Below are positions 8,227 to 16,223 of a stretch of DNA of 64,000 nucleotides, piece by piece; within the stretch, counting starts at the first letter, position 1, and the number at the start of each line of letters is the position of its first letter. The DNA is taken from NCBI RefSeq assembly GCF_003986935.1, contig NZ_RJZE01000004.1, positions 1 through 64,000 on the forward strand, read 5' to 3'. Under the pieces are notes generated by a model, which was given only the letters and a program-made list of their open reading frames with translations, was not told the origin of the DNA and did no database searches. Source of the DNA: Paraburkholderia kururiensis JCM 10599 = LMG 19447. Lineage in GTDB: Bacteria; Pseudomonadota; Gammaproteobacteria; Burkholderiales; Burkholderiaceae. The translations under genes and the position numbers were made by a program.

Positions 8227-9444
8227 TCACACGGCGAACTGCCGCGCGTCCGCGTAGCGAAAGGCGAGGCCGCAGCCGGGCCGCGAGAGGTCCGGCGCAA
8301 TCGCACCGTTGCGCGGCACGGGTGCGCCGTCGAACAGCATCGCTTCGATGCGCACGTGGTCGTGGAACCACTCCTGATGACGCAGGCCCGGCACCGCGGC
8401 GGCCACGTGCAGATGCAGCGCCGGCGCGCAGTGCGCGGATAGCGGCACGTGCCACGCATCGGCAAGGCGCGCGGCCTGCATGAAGCCCGTCACGCCGCCG
8501 CAGCGGCTTGCGTCGGCCTGCAGCACGTCGACGGCGCGCGCTTCGAGCAGGCGGCGCGAATCGTCGGCGGTGTAGCTGTATTCGCCCGCGGCGATGTCCA
8601 TGCCCGCGGGCGCGCGCAGACGTATGGCGTGCAGGCCCGCGGTGTCGTCCGAACTCACCGGCTCTTCGAACCACGTCACGCCGTAGGGCGCGAACGCATC
8701 GGCGGCGCGCAGTGCCTGCTGTACCGAAAGTGCGCCGTTCGCGTCGACGAAGAGTTCGGCGCCTGTACTGCCTGAATCGCTCGAACCGCCTGCTCCGCCT
8801 GTACCGATCGCCGCGCGCGCGTGCTTCACGCGGTCGGGGTCGCGCGCCGGGTCGCTGCCCACTTTCATCTTCACGGCGCGGCAACCGTCGTGTGCGACCC
8901 AGCGGCCCAATTGTTCCGCGAGATGCGCATCGGTGTAGTTCGTGAAGCCTCCGCTGCCGTAGATGGGCACCGATTCGCGCGCCATGCCGAGCACCTGTGC
9001 GAGCGGCGCATGCAGCAGCTTCGCCTTGAGGTCCCAGAGCGCGCAGTCGAGCGCCGAAATGGCCGTGGCGGCAAGTCCCGCGCGCCCCAGGTTGCGCACG
9101 CGCTGCTGCATGCGCAGCCACAGCGCGCCGGTGTCGCCCGGGTCCGCGTGCATGAGCACGGGCGCGAGCGTGTCGCGTATCAGGCTCGCCACGCAGGCGT
9201 CGGAATACGTGTAGCCGAGTCCCGTTTCGCCGCCCGCGTCGATCTGCGCGACCACGAGCGTGGTGGCGTTCCAGCTGAAGGTGCCGTCGGCCTCGGGGCT
9301 TTCGGCAGGAACGGTGTAGGCCGCGGCGCGCAGGGCGGTGATGCGCGGGCCGAAGCGGCGCTCGTATCCGTCGGTGAGGTCCGTTCTGCCGGTGGACTCC
9401 GTTCGCGGTTCGCGTGATTCGCGCGATGAGGGCGCGTCGTTCAT
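8227..9444 (-). CDS. Mandelate racemase/muconate lactonizing enzyme family protein (enolase superfamily)
   Basis: About 405 residues from ATG 9444; in-frame starts up to 9531 are possible and no Shine-Dalgarno decides between them. The N-terminal capping domain is followed by a TIM barrel with the superfamily residues: KMK (K192, K194) on strand 2, metal ligands D234 (FVDANGA), E260 (WFEEPV) and E288 (AAGEYSY), and a late His (VPLSAHCAPALH). Such enzymes abstract the proton alpha to a carboxylate, acting as sugar-acid dehydratases or racemases. A Gly/Ser-rich insert (GTGGAGGSSDSGSTG, residues ~214-228) interrupts the barrel and is unusual. As first gene of the operon it may process the acid made or used by the downstream GMC dehydrogenase. 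Confidence 0.82.
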   Translation of the reverse strand: MNDAPSSRESREPRTESTGRTDLTDGYERRFGPRITALRAAAYTVPAESPEADGTFSWNATTLVVAQIDAGGETGLGYTYSDACVASLIRDTLAPVLMHADPGDTGALWLRMQQRVRNLGRAGLAATAISALDCALWDLKAKLLHAPLAQVLGMARESVPIYGSGGFTNYTDAHLAEQLGRWVAHDGCRAVKMKVGSDPARDPDRVKHARAAIGTGGAGGSSDSGSTGAELFVDANGALSVQQALRAADAFAPYGVTWFEEPVSSDDTAGLHAIRLRAPAGMDIAAGEYSYTADDSRRLLEARAVDVLQADASRCGGVTGFMQAARLADAWHVPLSAHCAPALHLHVAAAVPGLRHQEWFHDHVRIEAMLFDGAPVPRNGAIAPDLSRPGCGLAFRYADARQFAV

Positions 9445-9753
9445 TTCGTTCGTCGCCTGTGGGTTCGTCTGCTGCGCTTGACAGCGTGCTGATGGCAGTT
9501 GCATGCGGACGTCGTTCTGACCTCCGCCCACGAGGCGCGCGCAACATTCGTTCCTTGCAGCACGTAAGCGAAGGAGCAGGCATGCGCGCGACGGTGACCA
9601 TTCGTGGCCATTCGCAGCGACGGCAAGAGCGGCGCCGTTGTATTGCCTGGAATTTTTACCGGACTTTCAGCGGCATTGAGCGAAAGAGCGCGGTTGCAGA
9701 AAACGAAACCGGAGACGAGCGCGAGGGCTCGTACGCTACACGCACTACATGCG
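9445..9753. other. Intergenic stretch ahead of the oxidoreductase operon
   Basis: About 310 bases that should hold the promoter of the minus-strand operon starting at 9444. I see only short local repeats (ACATGCG twice near 9748-9762) and no convincing operator or small gene. Confidence 0.35.
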
Positions 9754-10473
9754 CTACATGCGTTCCTTGATGCCGCGCGCGATCAGCCACACGTTGACCG
9801 GATACGTGGTGGCGAAGCCTGCGAGCATGGCCCACTGCATCGGTAGCCAATAGGCGAGCGTTTTCGGCGTGAGCCCGGCAAAGGTGTGGGACGTGATCCA
9901 CATCACGACGAACATGCCCACTTCGTAAGCGACGAGCGAGAGCGTGTCGGCCTTGATGGCCTGCACGAGTCCCGCGCGCACGCCGAGGCCGCGCATGGGC
10001 GCAATCGCGAAGAACTGGAACACGATGCCGAGCACGTAAGCGAGCACGAAGCCGATCATCACCTTGCCCGCGAACACCGAGCCCCACGGCCGGAACCGGG
10101 TACCGTAGGCGAGCCAGTCGCCGATGAAATCGCCGAGCGCGCAGCCCGCGCCGCAGTGTGCCGCGCCTTCGAACACGGCCTGCCACATGGGGCGTGATGG
10201 AGGTGACGAAAAAGCGTGCTTGCTGCTCGGCTGGCTGTGTTCGCCGTGGGCATGTTGCACGCCATGTGAACCCGCGCTGTTCGCGCGACCGAACCACAAA
10301 TAAAAGATCAGCCCCACAGGTCCCCAATAAAGCACCGTCAACGGCCAGACGAACGCCATCACGCGCATGGGCGGCCGGTGCCGGGGCGACAAGACGTCCG
10401 CGGCGACGTAGAGCGCGGCGAGCACGGAAAGCGGTAGCCACACTGCTGCCGCCTGAGCGAGCCAGGGTGGCAT
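9754..10473 (-). CDS. DUF4396-family integral membrane protein
   Basis: 239 residues from ATG 10473, six bases after GAGGA. It contains about six hydrophobic segments: two near the N-terminus, a His-rich hydrophilic loop (HGVQHAHGEHSQPSSKH), then four more towards the C-terminus. The motifs AHCGAGCALGDFIGDW and PMQWAMLAGFATTYPVNVWL are typical of the DUF4396 family, whose conserved Cys/His/Asp and the cytoplasmic or periplasmic His loop suggest metal or copper handling, though no function is established. It is monocistronic, upstream of nothing on its strand, and separated from the next minus-strand operon by a hairpin and a 13-bp tandem repeat. Confidence 0.75.
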   Translation of the reverse strand: MPPWLAQAAAVWLPLSVLAALYVAADVLSPRHRPPMRVMAFVWPLTVLYWGPVGLIFYLWFGRANSAGSHGVQHAHGEHSQPSSKHAFSSPPSRPMWQAVFEGAAHCGAGCALGDFIGDWLAYGTRFRPWGSVFAGKVMIGFVLAYVLGIVFQFFAIAPMRGLGVRAGLVQAIKADTLSLVAYEVGMFVVMWITSHTFAGLTPKTLAYWLPMQWAMLAGFATTYPVNVWLIARGIKERM

Positions 10474-10625
10474 GAGAGTCCTCGCAGATACAACCGGTGC
10501 GTTGGAAAGAGGCCGAGACGATGCGCGGCACGAATGAGGCCGGCGCGGTGTTTGTCGATCAGAGCTATTGCGATTGATCGCGCAACACGGGCCGCACGTT
10601 GCGTCTGGCACGTCGACCCGTTCAG

Positions 10626-10668
10626 CACGAAGCGCGCCCGCGGTCGGGAACCGTGGGCGCGCTTCGTG
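10626..10668. terminator. Long near-perfect hairpin, probable factor-independent-like terminator
   Basis: Arms 10626-10644 and 10650-10668 pair over 19 bp with one mismatch around a 5-base loop (CGGGA). The stem is very GC-rich. It lies downstream of the minus-strand amidase/dehydrogenase operon (last stop 10850) and before the DUF4396 gene. No long U tract follows on either strand, so termination could be Rho-assisted. Confidence 0.6.
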
Positions 10669-10722
10669 TTGCAGACGGGAACAGCGTGCGGGGGGAAAGC
10701 GCGCGGGAAGAGGGTTCAGGAA

Positions 10723-10800
10723 GCTAGCTAATGCAGCTGGCTAATGCAGCTGGCTAATGCAGCTGGCTAATGCAGCTAGCTAATGCAGCTAGCTAATGCA
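10723..10800. repeat. 13-bp tandem repeat, six copies
   Basis: Six back-to-back copies of GCTRGCTAATGCA: copies 1, 5 and 6 read GCTAGC.., copies 2-4 read GCTGGC... Each unit has a short AGCT-type palindrome. The period is not a multiple of three and no gene overlaps it. It sits in the 376-base gap between the DUF4396 gene and the dehydrogenase gene, just downstream of the latter. Confidence 0.9.
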
Positions 10801-10849
10801 GCCGCAGTCAACCTGAGGCAAACACGCGCAACCTCAGGCCCGCACCCCA

Positions 10850-12082
10850 TCAAAACCGGTCGGCCCTGAACGGCCGCGGATCCACCACCGGCTGCGTGCC
10901 CGTCACCATCTCGGCAATCAGCCGTCCCGTGACCGGCCCGAGCGTGAGACCGTGATGCGCATGGCCGAACGCGAACCACAGGTCGGCATGGCGCGGCGCC
11001 GGGCCGATCACGGGCATCATGTCCGGCGTGCATGGGCGGCGGCCCAGCCACGGCGTGGCATCCAGACGTTCGCCCAGCGGAAACACCTTGCGCGCGATGG
11101 GCTCCACCGCGTCGAGCTGGGCCGGCGTGGGCGGCGCATCGCGCAACGCAAGCTCGGCGCCCGTGGTGAGGCGAATGCCGCGCGCCATCGGCGTGATGAG
11201 GTAGCCGATCTCGGCATCCAGCACGGGCTGGTTGAGACGCGCGCCGTTTTGTGCAGCGTAGTGCATGTGATAGCCGCGCTTCACGGCGAGCGGCAAGTGG
11301 TAGCCGAGCCTGGTCGTGACGAGGTCGGACCAGGGGCCCATTGCCACCACCGCCGAACGCGCTTCGACTACGCCTGCGTCGGTAGTCACGCGCCAGCCAG
11401 GTTCGAGCGTAGTGGCGTCGCCCGTCAGGATGCGGCCGCCCAGTCGCACGAAATGGCGCGCATAGGCCGTGACGAGTGCGTTCGGATCGCTCACCGAATC
11501 CGAGTCCGTATAGCGCAGTCCGCCCATGAGGTCGTGGCTGAGCCACGGCTCGTCGTGTTGCAGGCGTGCGGCGTCGAGCACGTCGAACTGCACGCCGTAC
11601 TCCGTGTTCCAGCGGCGCGCCTGACGTTGCTCCGCTTCGAACTTCTGCGCCGTGCGAAACACCTTGACCCAGCCGCCGGTGCGCAGCAGATCGCCTGCGC
11701 CCGAGGCCTCGATCAGCGCGCGATGCTCGGTAATGCAATGCTCGATCAGCGTGGAATACGCGCGTGCGATGGCCGCGTGACGATCGGGCCGCGAGTTGTA
11801 CCAGTAGCGGTAGAGGAACGGCAGCAGATGGGGCAGCGCGGCCGCGTGGTAGCGCACGTCGGTGGAACGGTTCAGCGCATAGCGCAGCAGGGTGCCGAAG
11901 TTGCGCGGAAAGGCGTACGGATACACGCCCTCGCGTTGAATGAGCCCGGCGTTGCCGAACGAGGTTTCGTAGCCGGGCGCGCGGCGATCCACGAGCGCGA
12001 CCGCGAGTCCGCGCTGTTGCAGATGCAGCGCGACGGAGACCCCCACCATGCCTGCGCCGAGTACGACGGCATCGAACTTCAT
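10850..12082 (-). CDS. FAD-dependent oxidoreductase, D-amino-acid dehydrogenase (DadA)-like
   Basis: 410 residues, close to the ~415-430 of DadA-type enzymes. The N-terminal dinucleotide motif is FDAVVLGAGMVGVSVALHLQ; a conserved SFGNAGLI follows, as in D-amino acid dehydrogenases, and the C-terminus has GRRPCTPDMMPVIGPAPRH and FGHAHHGLTLGPVTGRLIAE, the flavin-closing segment. The likely reaction is oxidative deamination of an amino acid with electrons passed to the quinone pool. ATG 12082 is eight bases after AAGGAAT. It is the third gene of a minus-strand set with an MFS importer and an amidase, so it probably oxidises the amine or amino acid that the amidase releases. Exact substrate unknown. 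Confidence 0.82.
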   Translation of the reverse strand: MKFDAVVLGAGMVGVSVALHLQQRGLAVALVDRRAPGYETSFGNAGLIQREGVYPYAFPRNFGTLLRYALNRSTDVRYHAAALPHLLPFLYRYWYNSRPDRHAAIARAYSTLIEHCITEHRALIEASGAGDLLRTGGWVKVFRTAQKFEAEQRQARRWNTEYGVQFDVLDAARLQHDEPWLSHDLMGGLRYTDSDSVSDPNALVTAYARHFVRLGGRILTGDATTLEPGWRVTTDAGVVEARSAVVAMGPWSDLVTTRLGYHLPLAVKRGYHMHYAAQNGARLNQPVLDAEIGYLITPMARGIRLTTGAELALRDAPPTPAQLDAVEPIARKVFPLGERLDATPWLGRRPCTPDMMPVIGPAPRHADLWFAFGHAHHGLTLGPVTGRLIAEMVTGTQPVVDPRPFRADRF

Positions 12083-12135
12083 TGCAGCGATTCCTTGTTT
12101 CGTTGTGTTGTTATGAGCGTGCCGCGACGCGGGGC

Positions 12136-13686
12136 TTAGGCCACCGAGATGCCCTCGCGCTCGCCAGTTGCCGCGCCGAACACGGGCGGCGCCGTCACGA
12201 TGGACTTGAGCGACGGGTTCGGCTGCGTGAGCTTCGACAGATCGGGCCGCGGACGACGCAGCGCAGGCACCACGTCGAATGCCTGCTCCAGCGCCTGCGC
12301 CACCGCGAGCGTCTTCAGGTCGCCGTGGAAGGGTCCGACGATCTGCAAGCCGAACGGCATGCCTGCGTGATCCACACCGCACGGCAGCGAGAGCGCCGGG
12401 TGCGTGGTGAGCGTCACCACGTACGTGAGGGCGAGCCAGCGATAGTAGTTCTCCTGCGCGCGGCCGTTGATCTGCGCTGCGTACAGTTCGCGCCATGGAA
12501 ACGGCGAGACCGGCGTGGTGGGCGAGACGATCACGTCGTAGCGCTCGAACGCGGCCTGGAAGCGGCGGAAAAGGCGCGTCTGCTCGGTTTGCGCCCAGGC
12601 GCTGTCGGCGAGCGTCATCGCGGCGCCCATCTCGTAGTTCGCGCGCGTGTTGGGACCGAGCGCGCTCGGGTCGCGTGCATACGCGTCGCGCAGGCCCGCC
12701 ACGAAGCTCTCGGCGCGGATCACGTCGAAGGCGCGGTGCGCGTCGCCCAGATCGAACGGCACGGGCTCGCAGGTGCGAACCCAGGGCGCGAGCGCCGCCA
12801 TGCGCGCGCGGAACACGGCGCGAATGTCGTCGTCGACGTCGCAGCAGCCGAAGTCTTCGGTGAAGCCCACGCGCAGCGTGGAGAGATCGAAGGCGGGCAG
12901 GGTGGCGAAGCTGAGCGGATCGGTTTCGTAGCTGAGCGGGTCGCTTGCCGAAAGACCCGCGGTAGCCGCGAGTTGCAGCGCGGTTTCGGCGACCGTGCGG
13001 CCCATCGGACCCACGACCGAAATCGGCGTCCAGCCCAGCAGCCGGCGCGAGTTCGGCACGAGCCCCGGCGACGGACGAAAGCCCACCACGCCGCATTTGG
13101 CGGCGGGAATGCGCAGCGAGCCGCCTGTGTCTGAGCCCGTGCAGACGGGCAGCATGTCGCAGGCGAGTGCGGCAGCGGAGCCGCCTGACGACCCGCCCGC
13201 GTTGAGTTCGGGGTTGAACGGGTTGCCCGTGGCGCCCCACACCGGGTTGCGCGTGTTCGCGCCCGCGCCCAGTTCGGGCACGTTGGTCTTCGCCACGACG
13301 ATGGCGCCCGCCGCGCGCAGGCGCTCCACCAGCACGACGTCGTGCGCGGGCACGTTGGCGCGCGACATCGGCGAGCCGTAGGTGGTGAGCAGGCGGGCCG
13401 TGTCTTCGAGATCCTTCACGCCGAGCGGCAGGCCGTGCAAGAGACCGAGCGGCTCGCCCGCCAGCACCTTGCGCTCGGCGGCTTGGGCGGCGGCGCGGGC
13501 GGCGGCGTAGTCGGTCGCGGTGATGGCGTTGACGGCGGGGTTGATGGCTTCGATGCGCGCGATGCAGGCCTCGAGCAGTTCGACGGGTGAGATCTCTTTT
13601 GCGCCGATCAGACGGCGCAGCTCGACAGCGCTGCGCGCGACCAGCTCGTGGCGATCGATTGAAGGGGTGGACACGGGTTCGGACAT
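12136..13686 (-). CDS. Amidase (amidase-signature family)
   Basis: 516 residues. The Ser-cisSer-Lys triad is visible: Lys in HGLPLGVKDLEDTA, the signature AGGSSGGSAAALACDM, and the nucleophile region TGSDTGGSLRIPAAKCGVVG. Enzymes of this family hydrolyse carboxamides to acid plus ammonia or amine; substrates range from indoleacetamide and aryl amides to 6-aminohexanoate dimers. It lies 53 bases before the DadA-like gene and about 100 bases after the MFS gene, on the same strand, so the three probably form one operon for uptake and breakdown of an amide-containing compound. Length and domain are normal. Confidence 0.88.
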   Translation of the reverse strand: MSEPVSTPSIDRHELVARSAVELRRLIGAKEISPVELLEACIARIEAINPAVNAITATDYAAARAAAQAAERKVLAGEPLGLLHGLPLGVKDLEDTARLLTTYGSPMSRANVPAHDVVLVERLRAAGAIVVAKTNVPELGAGANTRNPVWGATGNPFNPELNAGGSSGGSAAALACDMLPVCTGSDTGGSLRIPAAKCGVVGFRPSPGLVPNSRRLLGWTPISVVGPMGRTVAETALQLAATAGLSASDPLSYETDPLSFATLPAFDLSTLRVGFTEDFGCCDVDDDIRAVFRARMAALAPWVRTCEPVPFDLGDAHRAFDVIRAESFVAGLRDAYARDPSALGPNTRANYEMGAAMTLADSAWAQTEQTRLFRRFQAAFERYDVIVSPTTPVSPFPWRELYAAQINGRAQENYYRWLALTYVVTLTTHPALSLPCGVDHAGMPFGLQIVGPFHGDLKTLAVAQALEQAFDVVPALRRPRPDLSKLTQPNPSLKSIVTAPPVFGAATGEREGISVA

Positions 13687-13745
13687 GAGTACGGTTCCGG
13701 AGTCGGATGAAGGTGAACAGGCTCGCGCCAGCGAGCCAGGTCAAT

Positions 13746-13796
13746 GAATTACGCCAACGGGTTACGTCAACGAATTACGCCAACGGTTACGTCAAC
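13746..13796. repeat. 25-26-bp direct duplication overlapping the MFS stop
   Basis: GAATTACGCCAACGGGTTAC plus GTCAAC (13746-13771) is repeated at 13772-13796 with one G missing. The second copy includes the end of the MFS gene (stop at 13787-13789). It looks like a recent tandem duplication; no function is obvious. Confidence 0.85.
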
Positions 13797-15148
13797 ACTT
13801 CGCCCGTGCGGTCGCGCAGCCAGATTACCGGCACGAGCGATACGGCGCAGGCCGCGGCGACATACCACGCGGGCGCCAGCACGTTGCCCGTGAGCGCCAC
13901 GAGCCAGCTCGCAATGAACGGAGAGAAGCCGCCGAAGAACGACGCGCTCACCACGTAGGTGAGGGCGATGCCCGTGGCGCGCACGGGCTTCGGGAACAGC
14001 TCCGGAATCATCACGAGCACCGGCACGATGTGCCCCGCCACGAAGACCCCAAGGAACGCGGAGACGGCGCAGAGCAGGAGCGTCGACGGCTCGGCCGAGA
14101 GCCACGCAAACGCAGGATAAACCGTCACCAGCAAAACGACGCGCGAGACGACCAGCACGCGCTTGCGGCTGAAGCGGTCGGCGAGCTTGCCGGCGAGCGG
14201 CGCGGCCACGAACAGCACGAGCGAACTCACGATGCCGGACACGACGGCCGCCGTCTGCGGCAGATGCAGCGTGCGCACGGCGTAGCTCGGCAGGAAGAAC
14301 GCGGTGATGTAGACGGACACCGAGCCGCCCAGTTCGGCAAAGGTGCCGAGCACCGTGAGCTTGAGGTGCGTGGTGAGGGCCGCTTTCAGCGCGGCGTAAC
14401 GCCCTGTGTCTGTCGAAGATGCCGGCGCCTTGCGGGCTGCCGGGGTCGTGGAGGCCTGGGCTGCGTAGGCGTGGGCCGATGCATCCCGATCTGCCTCGCC
14501 GCCCAGCGTTTCTTCGAGGCGCTGCCGGATCAGCATGCCGACCGGCGCCGCGACGATGCCGAGCAGGAACGGAATGCGCCAGCCCCAGGCGAGCAGCGCG
14601 TCTTTCGGCAGTGCCGCGTTCACGATGGTCGCTACTACCGCGCCGAGCGCGATGCCCAACGCGATGGCGGCGAAATTCCAGCTCGCGAAGAACGCCCGTG
14701 TGTTGTCGGACGCGTGCTCGATGAGCAGCGTCGTGCCCGGGCCGAACTCGCCGCCCGCGGCGAAGCCCTGCAGCAGGCGCGCGCCGAGCACGATGAAGGG
14801 CGCGGCCATGCCGGCCACGGCGTAGGTGGGCGCGGTCGCGATCAACGCGCAACTGGCGGCCATCAGCATGATGGTGAGCACCATCGCCTTCTTGCGGCCT
14901 ACGCGGTCGGCATAGCCGCCAATCACGATGCCGCCGAGCGGCCGCACCACGAAGCCCACCCCGAACACGCCGATGGAGAGCAGGAACTGGTTCACGGGCG
15001 ACGCGGCCGGGAAGAACAGCTGACCGATCTGGATGGCGAAGAAGCTGTAGATCGTGAAGTCGTAGTACTCGAGCGCCGTGCCGAGCGTCGTCGCGGCGAT
15101 GACCTGGGCCTTCGAGAGGCCCGCCTTTTGCAATGCGAGAGTGGACAC
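13787..15148 (-). CDS. MFS transporter (metabolite:H+ symporter type)
   Basis: 453 residues from a GTG at 15148 that has AAGGAG nine bases upstream. It has twelve predicted membrane helices and typical MHS/ProP-type signatures: LGTALEYYDFTIYSFFA in helix 1, GGYADRVGRKKAMVLTI between helices 2 and 3, GFAAGGEFGPGTTLLIEHAS in helix 4. A long Ala/Ser-rich cytoplasmic loop (~DASAHAYAAQASTTPAARKA) separates the halves. Relatives import organic acids, betaines or shikimate with protons. First gene of the minus-strand operon with amidase and DadA-like dehydrogenase, and divergent from the XRE-cupin regulator, it probably brings in the substrate of that pathway. Confidence 0.85.
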   Translation of the reverse strand: MSTLALQKAGLSKAQVIAATTLGTALEYYDFTIYSFFAIQIGQLFFPAASPVNQFLLSIGVFGVGFVVRPLGGIVIGGYADRVGRKKAMVLTIMLMAASCALIATAPTYAVAGMAAPFIVLGARLLQGFAAGGEFGPGTTLLIEHASDNTRAFFASWNFAAIALGIALGAVVATIVNAALPKDALLAWGWRIPFLLGIVAAPVGMLIRQRLEETLGGEADRDASAHAYAAQASTTPAARKAPASSTDTGRYAALKAALTTHLKLTVLGTFAELGGSVSVYITAFFLPSYAVRTLHLPQTAAVVSGIVSSLVLFVAAPLAGKLADRFSRKRVLVVSRVVLLVTVYPAFAWLSAEPSTLLLCAVSAFLGVFVAGHIVPVLVMIPELFPKPVRATGIALTYVVSASFFGGFSPFIASWLVALTGNVLAPAWYVAAACAVSLVPVIWLRDRTGEVLT

Positions 15149-15189
15149 AGCGGCGGCTCCTTCAGCGTGGCTCTGGGATGCGGTTATCC

Positions 15190-15217
15190 TATACGAGAAA
15201 AAAATAATTCTCGTATA
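15190..15217. promoter_or_regulatory. Perfect 10-bp inverted repeat, candidate operator of the XRE-cupin regulator
   Basis: TATACGAGAA (15190-15199) and TTCTCGTATA (15208-15217) are exact reverse complements around an A/T-only 8-base spacer. The right arm also begins the shorter palindrome TCGTATACGA (15211-15220). The element lies between the divergent MFS (start 15148) and regulator (start 15277) genes, where one repressor could control both promoters. It is the most AT-rich stretch nearby. Confidence 0.7.
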
Positions 15218-15276
15218 CGACAAAACCCTCGCCCGAATTCACACACCAGGGCGAGATCTCACGCTCCGGTTTTCAC

Positions 15277-16038
15277 ATGGCCAAATCTGTTGCCCGTTCC
15301 CACGCTCGCTCCGTGCCGGTCGCCGCGCCGCAGGCTGCTGCCGATGCTGTCGATGCCACGGCGCCCGGGGTGGCGCTGCCGGTTTCATCGCCGGCTTCGT
15401 CTTCATCTTCACAGCCGAAATCCGCACAGACCGACCACAAGGCCGTAGGCGGCCGGCTGCGCGATGCGCGCAAGGCGCGGCGGCTTACGCTCATGCAGCT
15501 TTCGGAGCAGTCCGGCATCGCGGTGTCCACCATCTCCAAGGCCGAACGCGGCGACATCGCGCTTACCTACGACAAGTTCGCCGCACTGGCCCACGCCTTG
15601 CAGCTCGACTTCGACGCGCTCTTCGGACGCGCCGCGCCCAACGCGGCCCGCACGCGCGAGGCGTCGATGACGCCGTCGTTCACGGCGTCCGGCGAGCAGA
15701 TGATCTACGACACGCCCAATTACGAGTACGGCATGCTCGCCGCCGACCTCACCGGCAAGCGCATGGTGCCCATGCGCGCACACGTGCGTGCGCGTTCGCT
15801 CGCGGACTTTCCCGACTACATCCGCCACAGCGGCGAGGAATTTGTATTTCTGCTGCACGGCGCGCTCGAACTGCGTTTCGAGAACGGCACCGCCTACGCG
15901 CTCAAGCCGGGCGACAGTCTTTACTTCGACAGCTCGATGGGCCACGTCTACCTGAGCACGGGGAAGGGCGACGCCGAAGTGCTCGTGTGCTGTGTGGAGA
16001 CGGACACCGACGCGCCGCGGCCGCCCGAAGCGATCTGA
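15277..16038 (+). CDS. XRE-family transcriptional regulator with C-terminal cupin domain
   Basis: 253 residues. A low-complexity Ala/Ser-rich N-terminal tail of ~55 residues precedes a helix-turn-helix (GGRLRDARKARRLTLMQLSE, then GIAVSTISKAERGDIAL). The C-terminal ~110 residues form a cupin barrel (HSGEEFVFLLHGALELRFEN, LKPGDSLYFDSSMGH), which in PuuR/SutR-type relatives binds a small-molecule ligand. It is transcribed away from the MFS-amidase-dehydrogenase operon and is its likely repressor, acting at the palindrome in the shared intergenic region. Start choice: ATG 15277 is the first in frame; no strong Shine-Dalgarno is seen. Confidence 0.88.
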   Translation: MAKSVARSHARSVPVAAPQAAADAVDATAPGVALPVSSPASSSSSQPKSAQTDHKAVGGRLRDARKARRLTLMQLSEQSGIAVSTISKAERGDIALTYDKFAALAHALQLDFDALFGRAAPNAARTREASMTPSFTASGEQMIYDTPNYEYGMLAADLTGKRMVPMRAHVRARSLADFPDYIRHSGEEFVFLLHGALELRFENGTAYALKPGDSLYFDSSMGHVYLSTGKGDAEVLVCCVETDTDAPRPPEAI

Positions 16039-16085
16039 GCGACGCATCGCGCGACGCATGCCGGTTCGCCGGCCGCGAAGTTTGA

Positions 16086-16138
16086 CGCGAAGTCACGCGG
16101 GCCAGGCGTGACTTCATGGGCCTGGCGTGATTTCGCGC
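16086..16138. terminator. Overlapping hairpins downstream of the XRE-cupin gene
   Basis: GAAGTCACGC (16089-16098) pairs perfectly with GCGTGACTTC (16106-16115) around a 7-base loop. The same left arm, extended by CGC, can instead pair with GCGTGATTTCGCG near 16125-16137. The two foldings exclude each other. It probably ends the regulator transcript; the alternative pairing is noteworthy before the next gene at 16224. Confidence 0.45.
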
Positions 16139-16223
16139 GACCTTACACGACCTTACCCCACGCACCTCCAGTACCATTTGCCCGCACCACCGCTATTGTC
16201 GAAGTCCAGCGAGGAGACCCACG

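Noticed and set aside
10723..10800. CRISPR array
   Set aside because: This and the other arrays are contiguous tandem repeats with no spacers and no cas genes.
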